Shown: positions 32,687-41,976, counted from the first letter of the stretch. The stretch: DNA of 64,000 nt from an uncultured Collinsella sp. (GCA_900542175.1 UQNC01000004.1:22430-86429); one strand, 5' to 3'. Numbers and translations are program-made. Notes: generated by a model not told the origin, from the sequence alone.

Positions 32687-32971
32687 GTGCCTGAGGTTGA
32701 CGCTGCACAGCTCGAGGGTGAGGCAATGCTCTCAGATCGCATCGCCGATCTCGTCGAATATCTCGTTGTTCAGATCGTCGACGACCCGGATTCCGTGAGC
32801 CTTGAGGTCATTGATGGTGATGACGCCTCTACGATTGAGGTTTCTGTCGCCGAGGATGACGTCGCTAAGGTCATCGGCCGTCGTGGCCGTACCATCAAGG
32901 CCATTCGCACGCTCGCCCGTGCACTGGCCGCTCGCCTCGACACTGCTGTCGAGGTAGAGGTTCTGGGCTAG
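32687..32971 (+). CDS. khpA: KH-domain RNA-binding protein KhpA
   Basis: 94 residues from a GTG at 32687; an internal ATG at 32726 with GAGGGTGAGG upstream would give the more usual ~80. LVEYLVVQIVDDPDSV and the KH loop VIGRRGRTIKAIRTLARALA match the KhpA/YlqC family, a small RNA chaperone that works with KhpB in other Gram-positives. It lies three bases after rpsP, its standard position. Confidence 0.92.
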   Translation: MPEVDAAQLEGEAMLSDRIADLVEYLVVQIVDDPDSVSLEVIDGDDASTIEVSVAEDDVAKVIGRRGRTIKAIRTLARALAARLDTAVEVEVLG

Positions 32972-32978
32972 GACCTTG

Positions 32979-33497
32979 ATGTCCCAGTACAAAAACATCG
33001 CCCGTGTGGTCAAGCCGCACGGAAGGAAGGGGGAGGTCCTCGCGCAGCCGCTGCGGGGGCTTCCTTCTGTATTAGAGCCGGGTATGCGCGTCGCCCTGAC
33101 GCCGCCGGCGCTCAAGCGCGACCGCTTTTGCACGGTCGTGTCCGTCACCGATACGGGCGATGGCGATCTGGTCTCGTTTGAGGGCATTGACGACTTGACG
33201 GCCGCCGAGGGCATCACGGGATGCTATGTGCTGGCAAATCGTGACGACTTTGAGCTCGATTCGCTCGACGCCGCCTATACCGACCTGATGGGTCGCGAGG
33301 TGGTCGACGAGCGCTTCGGTTCGCTCGGCACGATTGTCGAGATCATGTCGACGCCTGCCAACGATGTTTGGGTTGTCGAAGGCGATCGGTACGGCGAGGT
33401 ACTGATTCCCGTGATCGAGCAGGTCGTGCTCGATCTTCCCGATGCAGGAACAATTTCCGTCCACGTGATGGATGGCTTGATCGATATGGACAAGTAG
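32979..33497 (+). CDS. rimM: Ribosome maturation factor RimM
   Basis: 172 residues. Assists 30S head assembly with S19 and 16S rRNA. The N-terminal barrel has ARVVKPHGRKGEVLAQPL, and the PRC-barrel half has DLMGREVVDERFGSLGTIVEIMSTPANDVWVV and VLIPVIEQVV. Start at ATG 32979 (a TTG lies immediately before it). It is embedded between khpA and trmD with short gaps, as expected. Confidence 0.93.
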   Translation: MSQYKNIARVVKPHGRKGEVLAQPLRGLPSVLEPGMRVALTPPALKRDRFCTVVSVTDTGDGDLVSFEGIDDLTAAEGITGCYVLANRDDFELDSLDAAYTDLMGREVVDERFGSLGTIVEIMSTPANDVWVVEGDRYGEVLIPVIEQVVLDLPDAGTISVHVMDGLIDMDK

Positions 33498-33507
33498 GGA
33501 GGACAAC

Positions 33508-34266
33508 ATGCTGATTGAGACCCTTTCGGTCTTTCCCGAGGTGTTTGAGCCCGTTATGTCCACGTCGATCTTGGGCCGCGCCCGCAAGGCCGGCCTTTTT
33601 GTTTTTAAGGCGTATAACCTGCGTGACTGGACGCACGACCGCCATCGTACCGTCGATGACGAGCCGTACGGCGGCGGGCAGGGCATGCTCATGAAGGTCG
33701 AGCCTATCGCCGAGGCCATCGAGGCCATTAGCGCGGAGGGCCCCAAGCCCACGGTGGTGTTCTTCACTCCCTGCGGCGAACCCTTTACGCAGCATGTGGC
33801 CGAGCGCCTGCTCAAAAGTGAGCGTCTGCTGTTTGTTTGCAGCCGTTACGAGGGTGTCGACGAGCGTGCCTATGCGTATGCCGACGAGCGTCTGTCGATC
33901 GGCGATTACGTGCTCACGGGCGGCGAGCTTCCCGCTATGGTCGTTGCCGATGCCGTCGTACGCCTAATTCCCGGCGCCCTTGGTGACGAGATGAGTAACG
34001 TGGACGAGTCATTTTCGACTGCCGAGGACGGTGGTCTGCTCGAGTACGCGCAGTACACCCGTCCTGCCGAGTTCAACGGCGAGGGCGTGCCTCCGGTGCT
34101 TGTGAGCGGCGACCATGCCAAGGTTGACGCCTGGCGCCGCAAGAATGCCATCGAGCGAACCTGCCGCTGGCGTCCCGACCTAATCGAGACGGCGCGGCTT
34201 ACGCCCGAGGAGCGTGCATACGCGCAAGAGATTCTGGACGCGTCGTATTCGCAGAGCGAGGAGTGA
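33508..34266 (+). CDS. trmD: tRNA (guanine37-N1)-methyltransferase
   Basis: 252 residues. A SPOUT-class methyltransferase that protects against +1 frameshifting. Signatures are SVFPEVFEPVMSTSILGRA, NLRDWTHDRHRTVDDEPYGGGQGMLMK, and the trefoil knot CSRYEGVDERAYAYADERLSIGDYVLTGGELPAMVVADAVVRLIPGALG (residues ~110-158, given here as the pattern around YEGVDER and GDYVLTGGE). The stop overlaps the lepB start region. Confidence 0.96.
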   Translation: MLIETLSVFPEVFEPVMSTSILGRARKAGLFVFKAYNLRDWTHDRHRTVDDEPYGGGQGMLMKVEPIAEAIEAISAEGPKPTVVFFTPCGEPFTQHVAERLLKSERLLFVCSRYEGVDERAYAYADERLSIGDYVLTGGELPAMVVADAVVRLIPGALGDEMSNVDESFSTAEDGGLLEYAQYTRPAEFNGEGVPPVLVSGDHAKVDAWRRKNAIERTCRWRPDLIETARLTPEERAYAQEILDASYSQSEE

Positions 34267-34268
34267 GA

Positions 34269-34832
34269 ATGGTCCCATCGCAGCATTCCGTGCTAAGGGG
34301 TGCGTTTGAGTGGATTGTGGTCGTTGCGATCGCACTCGTCGCCACCTTCTTGATTCGCTCGTTTGTGGTCGAACCCTTTGTGGTGCCCACCGGTTCCATG
34401 GAGTCCACGATCGAGATTGGCGACCAGGTCCTGGCACAAAAGGTGAGCCTCGAGTTCGGTCAGCCCGTCAAACAGGGTGATATCGTGGTGTTTCACAACC
34501 CCGATGGCACCTCCGAGCACGATGTTCTTGTCAAGCGCGTTATCGCCACGGCCGGCCAGACGGTCGATTTGCAGGACGGTCGCGTGGTCGTTGACGGCCA
34601 GGCGCTCGATGAGGACTATACGACCGGCATGAGCTGGCCGCTTTCGGTCCAAGCGCCTGGCGCCCAGGTGAGTTATCCCTACACCGTTCCCGACGGGTGC
34701 GTGTGGGTGATGGGCGACAACCGCGAAAACTCTGCCGACTCGCGCTACTTTGGTCCCGTCGATCGCTCTGATTTAATCGCTGTGGCGCTTGTGCGCTACT
34801 GGCCGCTCAACCGCATCGGCGCTATCGACTAA
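34269..34832 (+). CDS. lepB: Signal peptidase I
   Basis: 187 residues. Cleaves signal peptides on the outer face of the membrane. One N-terminal membrane helix (WIVVVAIALVATFLI). The catalytic serine is S43 in PTGSMESTI and the lysine is K89 in DVLVKRVIATAG. Box E is WVMGDNRENSADSRYFG. This is a short Gram-positive-type enzyme with one TM segment. ATG 34269 follows GAGGAG by five bases. It closes the rpsP operon. Confidence 0.94.
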   Translation: MVPSQHSVLRGAFEWIVVVAIALVATFLIRSFVVEPFVVPTGSMESTIEIGDQVLAQKVSLEFGQPVKQGDIVVFHNPDGTSEHDVLVKRVIATAGQTVDLQDGRVVVDGQALDEDYTTGMSWPLSVQAPGAQVSYPYTVPDGCVWVMGDNRENSADSRYFGPVDRSDLIAVALVRYWPLNRIGAID

Positions 34833-34891
34833 AAACCGCTATAGTACAGTACCTAACCGTGTAATCGTTTCGACGAGGGGATATTAGAGGC

Positions 34892-35803
34892 ATGAACGCT
34901 TCATCGCTTTCCTTCCAAGACATCATCCTGCGCCTCCAGCAGTACTGGGGCGAGCAGGGCTGCGTCATTATGCAGCCCTATGACTCCGAGGTCGGTGCCG
35001 GTACCTTCCATACCGCGACCACGCTGCGCTCGCTCGGTCCCGCCGAGTGGCGCACCTGCTATGCGCAGCCCTGCCGCCGTCCCGCCGACGGCCGCTACGG
35101 CGAGAACCCTAACCGCATGCAGCACTACTATCAGTTCCAGGTGCTCATCAAGCCCTCGCCGGTCAACGCCCAGGAGCTCTACCTGGGTTCGCTGGCCGCC
35201 ATTGGCCTGGACCCCAACGACCATGACGTCCGCTTTGTCGAGGATGACTGGGAGAGCCCGACCCTGGGCGCCTGGGGCCTTGGCTGGGAGGTTTGGCTCA
35301 ACGGCATGGAGGTCACGCAGTTTACGTACTTCCAGCAGGTGGGCGGCATCGAGGTCGACCCCGTGCCCGTCGAGATCACCTATGGCCTGGAGCGTATCGC
35401 CATGTATGCCCAGGGCGTCAACTCCGTTTACGACCTGGTGTGGAGCTACCTGCCCGACGGTACGCCCATGACCTATGGCGACGTGTTCCTCGAGAACGAG
35501 CGCGAGTTCAGTGCCTATAACTTTGAGGTCGCCAACGTCGAGATGATGCGTCAGAAGTTTGACGACTACGAGGCCGAGTGCCATTCCTGCCTGGAGCGCA
35601 AGCTGCCGCTGCCAGCGTATGACTGTGTCATGAAGTGCAGCCACGCTTTCAACCTGCTCGATGCCCGCGGCGCCCTGTCCGCGGTCGAGCGTGCCAACTA
35701 CATCCTGCGCGTCCGCGCCGTCGCCAAGGCGTGCTGCGAGGCCTATATGGCCGAGGTCGCCGGAGTCAACGAGAATGCCGACCAGGAAGGCGAGGTGGCG
35801 TAA
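34892..35803 (+). CDS. glyQ: Glycine-tRNA ligase, alpha subunit
   Basis: 303 residues. Class II catalytic subunit of the alpha2-beta2 enzyme. LSFQDIILRLQQYWGEQGCVIMQPYD, GAGTFHTATTLRSLGP, YAQPCRRPADGRYGENPNR and QQVGGIEVDPVPVEITYGLERIAMY are the conserved catalytic blocks. It is followed three bases later by glyS. A TATAGT hexamer near 34842 may belong to its promoter, but no -35 is convincing. Confidence 0.97.
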   Translation: MNASSLSFQDIILRLQQYWGEQGCVIMQPYDSEVGAGTFHTATTLRSLGPAEWRTCYAQPCRRPADGRYGENPNRMQHYYQFQVLIKPSPVNAQELYLGSLAAIGLDPNDHDVRFVEDDWESPTLGAWGLGWEVWLNGMEVTQFTYFQQVGGIEVDPVPVEITYGLERIAMYAQGVNSVYDLVWSYLPDGTPMTYGDVFLENEREFSAYNFEVANVEMMRQKFDDYEAECHSCLERKLPLPAYDCVMKCSHAFNLLDARGALSAVERANYILRVRAVAKACCEAYMAEVAGVNENADQEGEVA

Positions 35804-35806
35804 GCC

Positions 35807-37903
35807 ATGGCAGACGCTAAGGATTTCCTGTTTGAGATCGGTACGGAGGAAATGCCCTCCGCACCGCTGAACAATGCTGTCAAGCAGCTTGGCACCATGA
35901 TCGCCAAGGGCCTCGACGAGGCCGGTCTGGCCCATGGCGAGGTCCGCGTGATCTCGAGTCCGCGTCGTCTGGCTGCGCTCGTGGCCAACGTCGCCACTGC
36001 GACCGATGAGGTTCACGAGGTCAAGCGTGGCCCTGCGGCCAACATCGCCTTCGACGCTGACGGTAACGCCACCAAGGCCGCCCAGGGCTTCGCCCGCAAG
36101 TGCGGTGTGGCTGCCGAGGATCTGGTCCGTCGCGAGGACACCGACGGCCGTGAGTACGTCTTTGCCGAGAAGAACATTCCTTCCGCTCCGGCTACTCCGA
36201 TCCTGACGGCCCTGTGCGAGAAGACCATCGCCGGCCTGCAGTGGCCCAACTACCGTAGTCAGCGCTGGGGCCACGAGCACGCCACCTTCGTGCGCCCGGT
36301 CCGCTGGATCTGCTGCCTTCTGGGCGAGGATGTTGTGCCCGTGTCGTTTGCCGACGTGACGAGCGGCAACACTACGCGCGGCCATCGCGTGCTTGGCCCC
36401 GGTGACCACGTTGTCGCTAGCCCCGCCGCCTACGAGCAGGTGCTCGAGGACGCCGGCGTGCTTTCTGCCGAGCGCCGTCGCGAGGCGATTCTAGCCGGTA
36501 TCGCCGAGGTCGAGGCTGCCCGTCCCGGCTGCCATGTCGATACGCCCAAGAAGGTCTTTGAGGAGGTTATCAACCTCTGCGAGTGGCCGACGGTGCTCGT
36601 CGGTACCTTCGATGAGGAGTTCCTCAAGGTCCCGCACGAGATCATCTGCGAGTCCATGCTCACCAACCAGCGCTACTTCCCGATCTATGACGGCGAGGGC
36701 AAGCTTACGCGTGAGTTCGTGGTCGTCTCCAACAGCAAGCCCGAGAATGCCGAGCGCGTGATCGACGGCAACGAGCGCGTCGTGCGCGCACGCCTGGATG
36801 ACGCCAAGTTCTTCTACGAGGAGGATCTGAAGATCTCTCTCGACGAGTTTCGTGAGCGCCTGGCCAAGGTCGCTTTCCAGGAGAAGCTCGGCAGCGTGCT
36901 CGCCAAGTCCGAGCGTATTGAGCAGCTCGCGCTCGCTATTGCCCGTGAGGCGCACCTGGGTGCTCACCTGGCAGCCGACGCCGGCCGTGCCGCGCACCTG
37001 TGCAAGGCCGACCTGGTGTCCAACGCCGTCGTCGAGTTCACGAGCCAACAGGGCGTGATGGGCGGTTACTACGCGACCGCGATGGGGGAGAACGACGAGG
37101 TCGCCCACGCCATTCGCGATCATTATCGTCCCCGCTTTGCCGGTGACGAGCTGCCCGAGGGCACCGCTGGCTGCATCGTGGCCTGCGCCGACAAGCTCGA
37201 TACCATCGCCGGTATCTTTGCCATCGGCGAGCCTCCGACCGGCTCCTCCGACCCCTACGCGCTGCGTCGTGCCGCTATCGGCATCATCAACATCCTGCGC
37301 GACCGTCTGCCGATCGACCCCACGTCGCTGATTGACTTTGCTCTGCAGCTTTACAGCGAGCAGGGCATTGAGTTCGACGCCGCCGAGGTCGCCCAGCAGG
37401 TTCGTGACTTTTTCCATGGCCGCCTGGTGAGCATGGCCCGCGACGAAAAGATTCCGGCCGATACCGTTGCCGCCGTCTCCGCGGTGCACATCATCGCCCC
37501 GTCTGTCTTCTTCGCCCGCTGCGCCGCCCTCGACGAGGCCCGCAAGAATGATGCCGAGACCTTTGACAACCTGGCGACCGCCTATGCCCGTGCCGCGCAC
37601 ATCTCCAAGCCCGAGCTGGGTGCGGAGTATGACCGCAGCCTGATGGGCGAGGTCGAGCTCGCGCTCGCCGACGCCTCCGAGGCTGCTCAGACCGCTGTCG
37701 ATGCCGCCCTTGCTGCCGAGGACTACCCGGCCGCATTTGCCGCCCTCGCCGCCCTGCGCGCGCCCATCGACCGTTTCTTCGATGAGGTCATGGTCATGGA
37801 CAAGGACGAGCAGCTTCGCGATAATCGCCTTAAGCTGCTCAACCGCTTCGAGGCCGTTTTCTCCGGCATCGCCAACATCGGTGAGCTTGCCCGCAAAAAG
37901 TAA
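35807..37903 (+). CDS. glyS: Glycine-tRNA ligase, beta subunit
   Basis: 698 residues, typical length. Provides tRNA recognition for glyQ. FLFEIGTEEMPSAPLN at the N-terminus, YRSQRWGHEHATFVRPVRW, MLTNQRYFPIYD, DDAKFFYEEDLK, and the HD-like GGYYATAMGENDEVAHAIRDHYRP are family signatures. An anticodon-binding-like helical domain occupies the C-terminal ~100 residues (FFDEVMVMDKDEQLRDNRLKLL). Complete with no frameshift. Confidence 0.96.
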   Translation: MADAKDFLFEIGTEEMPSAPLNNAVKQLGTMIAKGLDEAGLAHGEVRVISSPRRLAALVANVATATDEVHEVKRGPAANIAFDADGNATKAAQGFARKCGVAAEDLVRREDTDGREYVFAEKNIPSAPATPILTALCEKTIAGLQWPNYRSQRWGHEHATFVRPVRWICCLLGEDVVPVSFADVTSGNTTRGHRVLGPGDHVVASPAAYEQVLEDAGVLSAERRREAILAGIAEVEAARPGCHVDTPKKVFEEVINLCEWPTVLVGTFDEEFLKVPHEIICESMLTNQRYFPIYDGEGKLTREFVVVSNSKPENAERVIDGNERVVRARLDDAKFFYEEDLKISLDEFRERLAKVAFQEKLGSVLAKSERIEQLALAIAREAHLGAHLAADAGRAAHLCKADLVSNAVVEFTSQQGVMGGYYATAMGENDEVAHAIRDHYRPRFAGDELPEGTAGCIVACADKLDTIAGIFAIGEPPTGSSDPYALRRAAIGIINILRDRLPIDPTSLIDFALQLYSEQGIEFDAAEVAQQVRDFFHGRLVSMARDEKIPADTVAAVSAVHIIAPSVFFARCAALDEARKNDAETFDNLATAYARAAHISKPELGAEYDRSLMGEVELALADASEAAQTAVDAALAAEDYPAAFAALAALRAPIDRFFDEVMVMDKDEQLRDNRLKLLNRFEAVFSGIANIGELARKK

Positions 37904-37937
37904 GCCAGCCTGCGCATAAGCGCAAAAGGAGCCCCGC

Positions 37938-38813
37938 ATGGATTGCCCGGTCACCGCTCGTCCCACCGTTATCGTTATCTCCGACTCGCTCGGCGATACC
38001 GCTTGTGAGGTGGTGCTTGCGGCGTCCGGGCAATTTGATGAAGGGGCTTTTCGCGTTTTGCGCCTGCCCAAGGTGACCTCCGTGGAGCAGGTCAAGTCAT
38101 TTGTGGGGCCGCGCGTCGATGCCGACCATCGCGATGTCGCCGTGTTCCATACCATTGTCGATCCGGCGCTTCGCGCCCGCGTGCTCGATTACCTGGGTAT
38201 GCTGCATATCCGTTCGGTCGACCTGATCGGCCCGACGCTTGCCGTGCTGTCGTCGCTCATCGGTGTGCCGCCCAAGTGCGTTGCGGGCGTGATTCACAAG
38301 ACCGATGACCGCTATTTCCATCGTATCGAGGCCATGGAGTATTTCGTTGAGCACGATGACGGGCGCGGTTGCGACGATCTGTCGGGTGCCGATATCGTGC
38401 TGCTGGGTGTGTCGCGTACATCCAAGACGCCGCTGTCGATGTATTTAGCCTATCAGGGCTACAAGGTCGCCAATGTCCCACTGGCGCATGGCATGGAGCC
38501 GCCGAAGTCGATTTACGAGGTTGACCCGATGCGGTTGTTTGGTCTGATCTCGACCGTCGATGTGATTTCCGAAATTCGCGATAGTCGCTTGGGCGATGAC
38601 TACGCCCGTGCCGTTGCCGGCTCCTATGCCGAGCCCGAGAGTGTGCGCAGCGAGCTTGAGGAAGCCCGTGCCCTCATGAAGCGCCTAGGCTGCTTTGTGG
38701 TGCGTACCGATGGCAAGGCCATCGAGGAAAGCGCTGCCGAGATCATTAGCCACTTGGAGGAAATCCAAGATGCCCGTGCCCGCCGCGCCGCCCCCCGAGC
38801 CCAGCAAAGCTAG
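37938..38813 (+). CDS. ppsR: Pyruvate,phosphate dikinase regulatory protein (DUF299)
   Basis: 291 residues. In this family the protein is an ADP-dependent kinase and Pi-dependent pyrophosphorylase acting on a threonine of PPDK. VIVISDSLGDTA at the N-terminus, EYFVEHDDGR, the P-loop-like ADIVLLGVSRTSKTPLSMYLA and KVANVPLAHGMEPP are diagnostic. Its neighbour is the target, ppdK, so PPDK rather than PEP synthase is the likely substrate. It is followed by the 297-base regulatory gap. Confidence 0.94.
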   Translation: MDCPVTARPTVIVISDSLGDTACEVVLAASGQFDEGAFRVLRLPKVTSVEQVKSFVGPRVDADHRDVAVFHTIVDPALRARVLDYLGMLHIRSVDLIGPTLAVLSSLIGVPPKCVAGVIHKTDDRYFHRIEAMEYFVEHDDGRGCDDLSGADIVLLGVSRTSKTPLSMYLAYQGYKVANVPLAHGMEPPKSIYEVDPMRLFGLISTVDVISEIRDSRLGDDYARAVAGSYAEPESVRSELEEARALMKRLGCFVVRTDGKAIEESAAEIISHLEEIQDARARRAAPRAQQS

Positions 38814-39110
38814 CTTATTGGGGTAGCTAAAAATGCCCGTCTCTAAAAGACTACCTAAAAATAATGCACGATATTGGTAAAGCGATTTAGCAATAAACTA
38901 GCATTTGACCTGCAAGCATCTTGCATTGGTATCTTCATAAGGTAACCAACTTTACCTACCGTTTACCGCCATATTTACCACGTTTACCAACCCCCGCGCC
39001 CTCTGCGCAAGCCCGCCCAAAACCCGCCGTATAGTACCCTCACGGCTCGCATTCGGCGGGTCGATTCGTTACCACGGTCGTGCGCGTAAGTGCATGGAAG
39101 GGGAAGTATC
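38814..39110 (+). other. ppsR-ppdK intergenic regulatory region
   Basis: 297 bases without a gene. It is locally AT-rich. It contains a direct-repeat array of TTTACC (38951, 38962, 38974, 38983), a GGTAAA in the other orientation at 38877, a TATAGT hexamer at 39030-39035 with no -35 box, and an 8-bp inverted repeat (ACCCGCCG / CGGCGGGT) bracketing that hexamer. The layout suggests activator-dependent transcription of ppdK (inference). Confidence 0.6.
38951..38988 (+). promoter_or_regulatory. TTTACC direct-repeat array upstream of ppdK
   Basis: Four copies of TTTACC within 38 bases, start-to-start spacing 11, 12 and 9. The 12-mer TACCGTTTACCG (38957-38968) recurs exactly upstream of adhE in the same orientation relative to the gene. 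It lies about 55-90 bases before the probable ppdK start of transcription. Confidence 0.55.
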
Positions 39111-41861
39111 GTGAGCGATTGCAAGAGGGTTTACCGTTTTGGAACCGACGCCCAGGGCACCTGTGTCACTGAGGGCGACAAATCCATGAACTTCGTGCTT
39201 GGCGGCAAAGGCGCAAACCTTGCCGAGATGAGCCGCATCGGTCTGCCGGTTCCCGGTGGCTTTACCATTACCTGCCAGACTTGCGTCGAGTACTCCGGTG
39301 CCGGCAATGTGTGGCCCGAGGGCGCACTCGATGAGATCGTTGCCGCTGAGGCCGACCTCGAGGCCCGCTGCGGCAAAAAGCTCGGCGATGCCTCCGATCC
39401 GCTGCTCGTGTCGGTTCGCTCGGGCGCTCCGTTCTCCATGCCCGGCATGATGGACACGGTCCTCAACCTGGGCCTCAACGACGATTCCGTCCGGGGCCTT
39501 ATCGCCCAGACGCAAAACCCGCGTTTTGCCTGGGACAGCTACCGTCGCTTTATCCAGATGTTCTCCAACGTCGTCATGGGCGTCGACGCCGACCTATTCG
39601 AGAACGCCCTGACCCAGGCCCGCCTGGTCGCCGGCGTTCGTGTCGATTCCGAGCTTTCGGCCGAGGACCTGCAGGAGCTCGTCGAGACCTTTAAGGGCAT
39701 CTTCTCCGAGAACGTCGAGGCGACCCTGTATCCCGAGCTCGAGGTCGCTGACGGCAAGCCCGTCTTCCCGCACGACCCGGAGCTTCAGCTGCGCCTTGCC
39801 ATCCAGGCCGTCTTTGGCAGCTGGATGAACGAGCGCGCCTGCATCTACCGCAAACAGCACGGCATCTCCGACGAGCTCGGTACTGCCGTCAACGTCCAAG
39901 CCATGGCCTTTGGCAACAAGGGGGAGACCTCTGCGACCGGCGTCGCCTTTACGCGCAACCCGGCCGACGGCACTAAGGAGTTCTACGGTGACTTTCTGGT
40001 CAACGCCCAGGGCGAGGACGTCGTCGCCGGCATCCGCAACACCGAGCCCATCGCCGACCTCAAGACCACCCCAGGCCTCGAGTCCGCAGGCGAGGAGCTC
40101 GAGCGCGTGTTCCTGACGCTCGAGGATCATTACCGCGATATGTGCGATATCGAGTTCACCATCGAGCAGGGCAAGCTCTGGATGCTCCAGACCCGCGTGG
40201 GCAAGCGCACCGCCACTGCCGCCCTGCGCATTGCTATCGAAATGGTCGAGGAGGGCCTGATCACCCGCGAGGAGGCTGTGAGCCGCATCGATCCCGCGCA
40301 GCTCGACCAACTCCTGCACCCGCAGTTCGACGCCTCCAAGAAGTACGAGGCCTTGGCCAGCGGCCTTAACGCCAGCCCTGGTGCCGCCGTGGGCGAGGTC
40401 GTGTTCTCGAGTGATGACGCCGTCGCGCGTTCCGCCGAGGGCCACAAGGTCATTCTGGTCCGCTGGGAGACCAACCCCGACGACCTGAAGGGCATGGTCG
40501 CCGCCGAGGGCATCCTGACCAGCCATGGCGGCAAGACGAGCCATGCCGCCGTTATCGCCCGCGGCATGGGTACGCCCTGCGTCTGCGGTGTCGAGCGCTT
40601 CCATATCGACGCTGCCGAGAAGGTCGTGCACATCGAGGGCAGCGACCGCGTGCTGCGCGAGGGTGATGTCATCTCCATCGACGGCACCCAGGGTATCGTC
40701 GTCGACGGCGCGGTCGACCTGGTCTCTGCAGAGCTCACCGGCGACCTGGACACCATCCTGTCCTGGGCCGATGAGATCCGTTTGGACGAGACCGACGGTC
40801 ACGCCAACCACGTGCGCGTCAACGCCGACAACCCCGAGGATGCCGAGCTCGCTCTTGAGTTTGGCGCCGAGGCCATCGGTCTGTGCCGCACCGAGCACAT
40901 GTTCCTGGGCGATCGCAAGAACATCATCCAGAGCTTTATCCTGTCCGACGATGAGGCCGTGAAGCAGCAGGCCCTGGCCGACCTGCTCAAGGTTCAGACC
41001 GAGGACTTCCTGGCGATGTTCAAGACCATGTCCGGTCGCGATGTGGTCGTCCGCCTGCTCGATCCGCCGCTTCATGAGTTCCTGGATAATCCTCGCGAGC
41101 TCGAGGTCGCCATCACCAAGAAGGAGGCCGCCGGCGCTCCCGAGGAGGAGCTCACTGCCCTGCGCGCCCGCCTGCGTCGCATTGACGGCATGGTCGAGTC
41201 CAACCCCATGCTGGGCTTGCGCGGCGTGCGCCTGTCCGTCGTCTTTAGCGATCTGCCTCTCATGCAGGTTCGCGCCGTCGCCACGGCTGCTGCCCGCCTT
41301 ATCAAGGAGGGCGTCGACCCGCGCCCCGAGATCATGGTTCCGCTCGTCTCCATCACGGCCGAGCATGTTCAGACCCGCGAGGTCATTGAGCGCGTAATCG
41401 CCGAGGTTTCCGCTGAAGAGGGCGTTGAGCTCAACATTCCCGTGGGCACGATGCTCGAGCTGCCGCGCGCCTGCATGGTCGCCGACGAGATCGCCCATCA
41501 CGCAGATTTCTTCTGCTTTGGCACCAACGACCTCACCCAGACGACCTTTGGCTTCTCGCGCGACGACGCCGAGGCTAAGTTCATCCCGCTGTACCTGCAC
41601 AAGAAGATCCTGAAGGACAACCCCTTCGAGACCATCGATACGGCGGTGCTGGAGCTCGTGCGCATGGCCGTCGAAAAGGGTCGCGCCACCAACCCTGGCA
41701 TGCACTTTGGCGTGTGCGGCGAGCACGGCGGCGACCCCAAGTCCATCAAGGGCCTGTTTAACGTGGCCGATGTGGACTATGTGTCCTGCTCGCCCTACCG
41801 CGTGCCCCTCGCGCGCCTAGCTGCCGCTCTGGCCAAGCTCGAGGCCAAGCGCAACGCCTAG
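39111..41861 (+). CDS. ppdK: Pyruvate, phosphate dikinase
   Basis: 916 residues. Interconverts pyruvate, ATP and Pi with PEP, AMP and PPi, giving glycolytic flexibility in anaerobes. The ATP-grasp domain has GGKGANLAEMSRIGLPVPGGFT and SVRSGAPFSMPGMMDTVLNLG, with QTRVGKRTA at its end. The phosphohistidine domain has the catalytic His in LTSHGGKTSHAAVIARGMGTPCV. The TIM barrel has GLCRTEHMFL, GLRGVRLSV and FCFGTNDLTQTTFGFSRDD. The threonine preceding the second histidine is the expected PpsR target. GTG start at 39111 with AAGGGG; the frame is open upstream. Confidence 0.96.
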   Translation: MSDCKRVYRFGTDAQGTCVTEGDKSMNFVLGGKGANLAEMSRIGLPVPGGFTITCQTCVEYSGAGNVWPEGALDEIVAAEADLEARCGKKLGDASDPLLVSVRSGAPFSMPGMMDTVLNLGLNDDSVRGLIAQTQNPRFAWDSYRRFIQMFSNVVMGVDADLFENALTQARLVAGVRVDSELSAEDLQELVETFKGIFSENVEATLYPELEVADGKPVFPHDPELQLRLAIQAVFGSWMNERACIYRKQHGISDELGTAVNVQAMAFGNKGETSATGVAFTRNPADGTKEFYGDFLVNAQGEDVVAGIRNTEPIADLKTTPGLESAGEELERVFLTLEDHYRDMCDIEFTIEQGKLWMLQTRVGKRTATAALRIAIEMVEEGLITREEAVSRIDPAQLDQLLHPQFDASKKYEALASGLNASPGAAVGEVVFSSDDAVARSAEGHKVILVRWETNPDDLKGMVAAEGILTSHGGKTSHAAVIARGMGTPCVCGVERFHIDAAEKVVHIEGSDRVLREGDVISIDGTQGIVVDGAVDLVSAELTGDLDTILSWADEIRLDETDGHANHVRVNADNPEDAELALEFGAEAIGLCRTEHMFLGDRKNIIQSFILSDDEAVKQQALADLLKVQTEDFLAMFKTMSGRDVVVRLLDPPLHEFLDNPRELEVAITKKEAAGAPEEELTALRARLRRIDGMVESNPMLGLRGVRLSVVFSDLPLMQVRAVATAAARLIKEGVDPRPEIMVPLVSITAEHVQTREVIERVIAEVSAEEGVELNIPVGTMLELPRACMVADEIAHHADFFCFGTNDLTQTTFGFSRDDAEAKFIPLYLHKKILKDNPFETIDTAVLELVRMAVEKGRATNPGMHFGVCGEHGGDPKSIKGLFNVADVDYVSCSPYRVPLARLAAALAKLEAKRNA

Positions 41862-41902
41862 CCCCCCCTGCGCATCGACGCCTAGCGTAGCCCCCCTTCA
41901 TG

Positions 41903-41930
41903 CCGCCCGTCTCATTCGTGAGACGGGCGG
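41903..41930 (+). terminator. Hairpin after ppdK
   Basis: A perfect 12-bp stem, CCGCCCGTCTCA / TGAGACGGGCGG, with a TTCG tetraloop. The tail TTATCATG is poor in T, so it may be a weak terminator or an mRNA-stabilising end. Confidence 0.65.
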
Positions 41931-41976
41931 TTATCATGTGCGGGTTTTGTCTTTTTGTCTGCGTAAAAAATTGTTC

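Noticed and set aside
34833..34891. T-box riboswitch before glyQ
   Set aside because: The gap is too short and has neither the T-box sequence nor a terminator; likewise nothing is seen before proS.
39594..41726. 710-residue open frame antisense to ppdK
   Set aside because: Shadow of a fully conserved gene; no domain, no ribosome site.
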